A stretch of DNA of 64,000 nucleotides from Hyphomicrobiales bacterium (GTDB lineage: Bacteria; Pseudomonadota; Alphaproteobacteria; Rhizobiales; JACESI01): positions 1-64,000 of the forward strand of contig JBDWKL010000009.1 in the NCBI GenBank assembly GCA_039973685.1, written 5' to 3'. The notes below the pieces were generated by a model. That model was not told where the DNA came from, made no database searches, and saw only the letters and a list, made by a program, of their open reading frames with translations. A program made the position numbers and the translations under genes. Position 1 is the stretch's first letter. Every line of letters starts with the position of its first letter. This document shows positions 61,333 through 64,000 of the stretch, in pieces.

Positions 61333-62748
61333 TTAGCTGACCTTTGGTTTTGCAGGCCCGCGCCAAGGCTGTTTCTTGAAGAAAGCAACGAAATAAGCAA
61401 CGCCGATCAAAGTGATCATACCACCGATATTCACAACCGCTGAATGAAGCCAACGCCATTCCGTTCTTGGTGCTGTGATATGGAACGGGTGATCGACTGG
61501 CGGATAGAATGTGTAGCCAATGATTTGCGCAAACACCATTGAGAAGAGGAAAATAGCGAGAGACTGCTGACCAACCGTCATGACGATCTTAACAAACTTA
61601 CCCCATAGGCCAGAGGAGATAAGACGCTTACCGCCCTCGCCCACAGCAAGCCAAGCAAGATAGCCAACACTCAAGAAGTGAATGAAGCGGAAGAGACCGA
61701 AATCTGTTTTCCAAATCAACCAACGAATATCAGCACGCCATTCTTTAAGCGGTGTTGCTTTGAGCCATGCATTCAAATCCGCATCAAACGTCAAACCATT
61801 ATAGAAACGGAAATAGGCAAGCGGCATGGTGATGACGATGAAAGCAATCGCCAAGATAATCAGTGTTTTGCTAACAGGAGGGCGTGGCAACCAGCCGCGC
61901 ATGAAGGCGAAACCTGCAAAGAAAATCAACTGCCAACCAAATGGATTGAAGAACCACTGACGCGATTTAAATCCGTTTTGTGCCTCTTGGGGAATCTCTC
62001 CACCATGATACCAGTTAGACCAACCTTCATGGTTCCATGGTTCTGCGGGGAAGCGGAAAATGCTGCTTTGCATTCCGTAATACCAATTGTACCAAGCCTC
62101 AATATTGGTCGCGAGCCATAACCCTACGCAAAACGCAATCGCTGCGTAAGGTGAGATGCGAGACAGACCCATGACGATTGGGATCATGAACAACACCACG
62201 ATATACATTGGCAAAATATCAAAGTAGTTCGGCACATAAGTCAGCGACATCAGACCGAGCAATTGCTGCGGTGTATCAAGCTCAAAGAAGTTCATGAGAT
62301 TGAGGCGCGTTTTCATAAAGTCACCGTGGTCGCCGATAACATCAATCCACGACACCCACAAACAGATCACGATGAACATGCCGATATGCGCCCAGTAGAC
62401 CTGCCAAACACGGTGCACAACACGGGCAGCGCCCATGAACCAACTGTGACGATCAAAAACGGAAGCAAAGGCAAGCGCTGATGCCATGCCGGAACAAAAA
62501 ACGAAAATCTCCGTCGCATCAGAAAAGCCGAAGCGTGCCGGAATCCACAATGTCCAAGAATTCCAAGACGTGTGGGCGATTAAAATGATGAACATGGCAA
62601 TGCCACGGAAAAAGTCGAGACGAGGATCGCGCGGTTTTTTTACCTTGGAAAGGTCCATACCAGCAGTCGGATCGTTTGACTTGGCTTTATCGTTGGCGGC
62701 AACAGTTGTTACGCTTGCCAATTTTTCGGGAGTGGCTTGTTCATTCAT
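61333..62748 (-). CDS. opgC: OpgC-family membrane acyltransferase
   Basis: This is a 471-residue protein with about ten transmembrane helices. It carries the OpgC opening RLDFFRGIAMFIILIAH (about residue 40), which places a His-containing acyltransferase-type motif at the first helix. OpgC succinylates osmoregulated periplasmic glucans. The N-terminal 35 residues are polar and probably cytoplasmic. No opgG/opgH genes are nearby. Confidence 0.88.
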   Translation of the reverse strand: MNEQATPEKLASVTTVAANDKAKSNDPTAGMDLSKVKKPRDPRLDFFRGIAMFIILIAHTSWNSWTLWIPARFGFSDATEIFVFCSGMASALAFASVFDRHSWFMGAARVVHRVWQVYWAHIGMFIVICLWVSWIDVIGDHGDFMKTRLNLMNFFELDTPQQLLGLMSLTYVPNYFDILPMYIVVLFMIPIVMGLSRISPYAAIAFCVGLWLATNIEAWYNWYYGMQSSIFRFPAEPWNHEGWSNWYHGGEIPQEAQNGFKSRQWFFNPFGWQLIFFAGFAFMRGWLPRPPVSKTLIILAIAFIVITMPLAYFRFYNGLTFDADLNAWLKATPLKEWRADIRWLIWKTDFGLFRFIHFLSVGYLAWLAVGEGGKRLISSGLWGKFVKIVMTVGQQSLAIFLFSMVFAQIIGYTFYPPVDHPFHITAPRTEWRWLHSAVVNIGGMITLIGVAYFVAFFKKQPWRGPAKPKVS

Positions 62749-62868
62749 TTTATAAAATAACTCTGATCATTCAGACCGACATCAAACACAAATTTCAATT
62801 GTGCTCGCTCTACGGAGCGCTCGACTTGGGTTCGTGCTTTCACTAGCCTCTAAAACCTTGAGATGCAA

Positions 62869-64000
62869 CTAAGCAGAAATTGCGATCACTTTCGCGTCTG
62901 ATGTTGGGGTTTCCAATTCAAATTTCTCATTCACAGCAGCGACAGAGCGGTTGTGAGCGTATGAATCTTCCTGACTACGGCGCCAAGTTCTATCCTCAAT
63001 CAGCGCTTTTGCTTCTTGATAGCACCCAGCCTTTAGTCCGGCATCAATTGTCATGCGTTCAAATGTGTCACGCTGCGCATGGCTTCCGCCAATTTGCTGC
63101 ATTTGTGGGCGGGCAGCACTTAGCATTTTAAAGGCATTGCTATAGTCGCCAGAATAGTAAGCTTTCAACCCTTGCGCCGCCGATACGCCAGCAACTTGGT
63201 TGACGTCATCCATGTCGCGTTTGCCGTATTGAGCATTGTTGCTCATGGTGGCAATCAACTTGTCCATCGCGTCAACATTGTTAGAGCGGCCAAGCGCTTG
63301 CATGTAGTGGAGATCTGCGAAGATCACGCAATTATCATCCGTGCGGCGCTCACAAAGGGCGTTCAGCTCATCCCATCGATCGCCAACATAAACCCCAAGC
63401 CCCTCAAGGCGAGCGAGCAATGATGTAGCATTTGAGATATCACGATAATCATCTGTTTGCTCTTTACGAATGTCATTATCGTAAAGTTCCAGAACTTTGA
63501 CGTAATTGCCCACTTCAAGATAGTGAAGCGCTAAATGCCAAAAGAAGTGGAAGGAGAAGTTGTTGCAATGAGCCCATTGCTTTTCGCGTGTTTCAAGCCA
63601 TTTAATGCCTGTCTCAGCGCGTGCAGTCATGTCATAGACGTGAGCCACAGCATGCAGACCCCATGCATCATCGGGGCAAAGCTCAACCGCTTGTTGGCCA
63701 AATTTTTCTGCAGCCTTATAATCACCAGTTTCTTCTAGGGCGAAGGCATGGCAACCGTAAATATAACCAGTTGCAAAATGATCCGGATCGAAACGATCAA
63801 CGGCTTTCAAGCTTGAAGCACGAAGACCAAAACGATCCCCCAGCATGAAGCGCAAGGCATGAACCATTTTAAAGGCCATCGCGTCATGAGCTTCAGATTC
63901 AAAAACACCCTCAAGCACTTTGGCAGCGAGGTACCACTGGCCTTTGTGGGCAAGTTTTAGTGATTCAACGTAAGCTGCTTCGCGTAGCGGCAAGAAACCA
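62869..64000 (-). CDS. TPR protein of the TTC38 family (5' end outside window)
   Basis: The visible part is about 375 residues, with tetratricopeptide-like helical pairs (GQWYLAAKVLEGVFESE; FALEETGDYKAAEKFGQQAVELCPDDAWGLHAVAHVYDM). The pattern and the HFFWHLALHYLEVG segment match the TTC38-type proteins found in bacteria and eukaryotes. The frame is open through the right edge beyond the TTG at 63993, so the true start lies outside. Family members are about 450 residues, so roughly 75 are missing. Function unknown. Confidence 0.82.
   Translation of the reverse strand, partial: GFLPLREAAYVESLKLAHKGQWYLAAKVLEGVFESEAHDAMAFKMVHALRFMLGDRFGLRASSLKAVDRFDPDHFATGYIYGCHAFALEETGDYKAAEKFGQQAVELCPDDAWGLHAVAHVYDMTARAETGIKWLETREKQWAHCNNFSFHFFWHLALHYLEVGNYVKVLELYDNDIRKEQTDDYRDISNATSLLARLEGLGVYVGDRWDELNALCERRTDDNCVIFADLHYMQALGRSNNVDAMDKLIATMSNNAQYGKRDMDDVNQVAGVSAAQGLKAYYSGDYSNAFKMLSAARPQMQQIGGSHAQRDTFERMTIDAGLKAGCYQEAKALIEDRTWRRSQEDSYAHNRSVAAVNEKFELETPTSDAKVIAISA

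Overview
The window reads as a chromosomal segment of an alphaproteobacterium of the Hyphomicrobiales (Rhizobiales) type, probably marine. This rests on the ccmI-ccmE-ccmF-ccmH order, the formate dehydrogenase locus with its DUF3305/DUF3306 and TAT-target companions, an OpgC protein, a squalene-hopene cyclase, a DmdA-type DMSP demethylase and several betaine/polyamine/C1 genes. The taxonomic call is inference. Genes are dense, and I saw no transposase, phage gene, CRISPR array, rRNA or tRNA. Both edges cut a gene: an HDAC-family protein on the left and a TPR protein on the right.

Layout. 1-3.9 kb: HDAC-like hydrolase (5' cut), squalene-hopene cyclase, SDR dehydrogenase. 4-7.8 kb: coxS-coxL-coxM molybdenum hydroxylase of the form II type. 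8-15 kb: small glycine-rich membrane protein; a dimethylglycine/sarcosine dehydrogenase-like flavoprotein divergent from a GbdR-like regulator; an orphan TAT-exported solute-binding protein; threonine aldolase. 15.2-31 kb: a large formate dehydrogenase region. It holds a TorD-like chaperone, a TAT-target miniprotein, FdhA, FdhB and the cytochrome b gamma subunit. These are followed by a WD40-cytochrome c fusion, a 45-residue membrane peptide, DUF6494, a degenerate biotin/lipoate-ligase-like protein, DUF6505, DUF6352 and a single-span membrane protein. After an exported superoxide reductase and a lactate dehydrogenase come a polyferredoxin and divergent DUF3305/DUF3306 genes. 31-36 kb: a sugar-type oxidoreductase, a DedA-like protein, DUF3144, the tungstate importer TupBCA and a small cytochrome c. 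36-42 kb: a polyamine cluster (puuA-like, potFGHI, glutamine amidotransferase). 42-47.6 kb: ccmAB converging on ccmIEFH. 47.7-51.2 kb: DenD-like dehydrogenase, PEP mutase/isocitrate lyase family protein and acyl-CoA synthetase in one operon. 51-53.7 kb: a lipoprotein-like hypothetical and a Cache chemoreceptor. 53.8-60 kb: a tight operon dmdA-metY-hydrolase-membrane protein-bifunctional crotonase/3-hydroxyacyl-CoA dehydrogenase. 60-64 kb: Mrp ATPase, OpgC and the TPR protein.

How it fits together. Methyl groups from betaine-type compounds (8.5-12 kb) and DMSP (58.9 kb) would feed tetrahydrofolate-bound C1 units and formate. The membrane formate dehydrogenase would oxidise formate at the periplasmic face. 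The tungstate importer could supply its metal, and the ccm genes would mature the c-type cytochromes that sit in or near the locus. The strongest candidates for an undescribed system are the conserved set of uncharacterised proteins attached to the formate dehydrogenase, and the dmdA-metY-crotonase operon.
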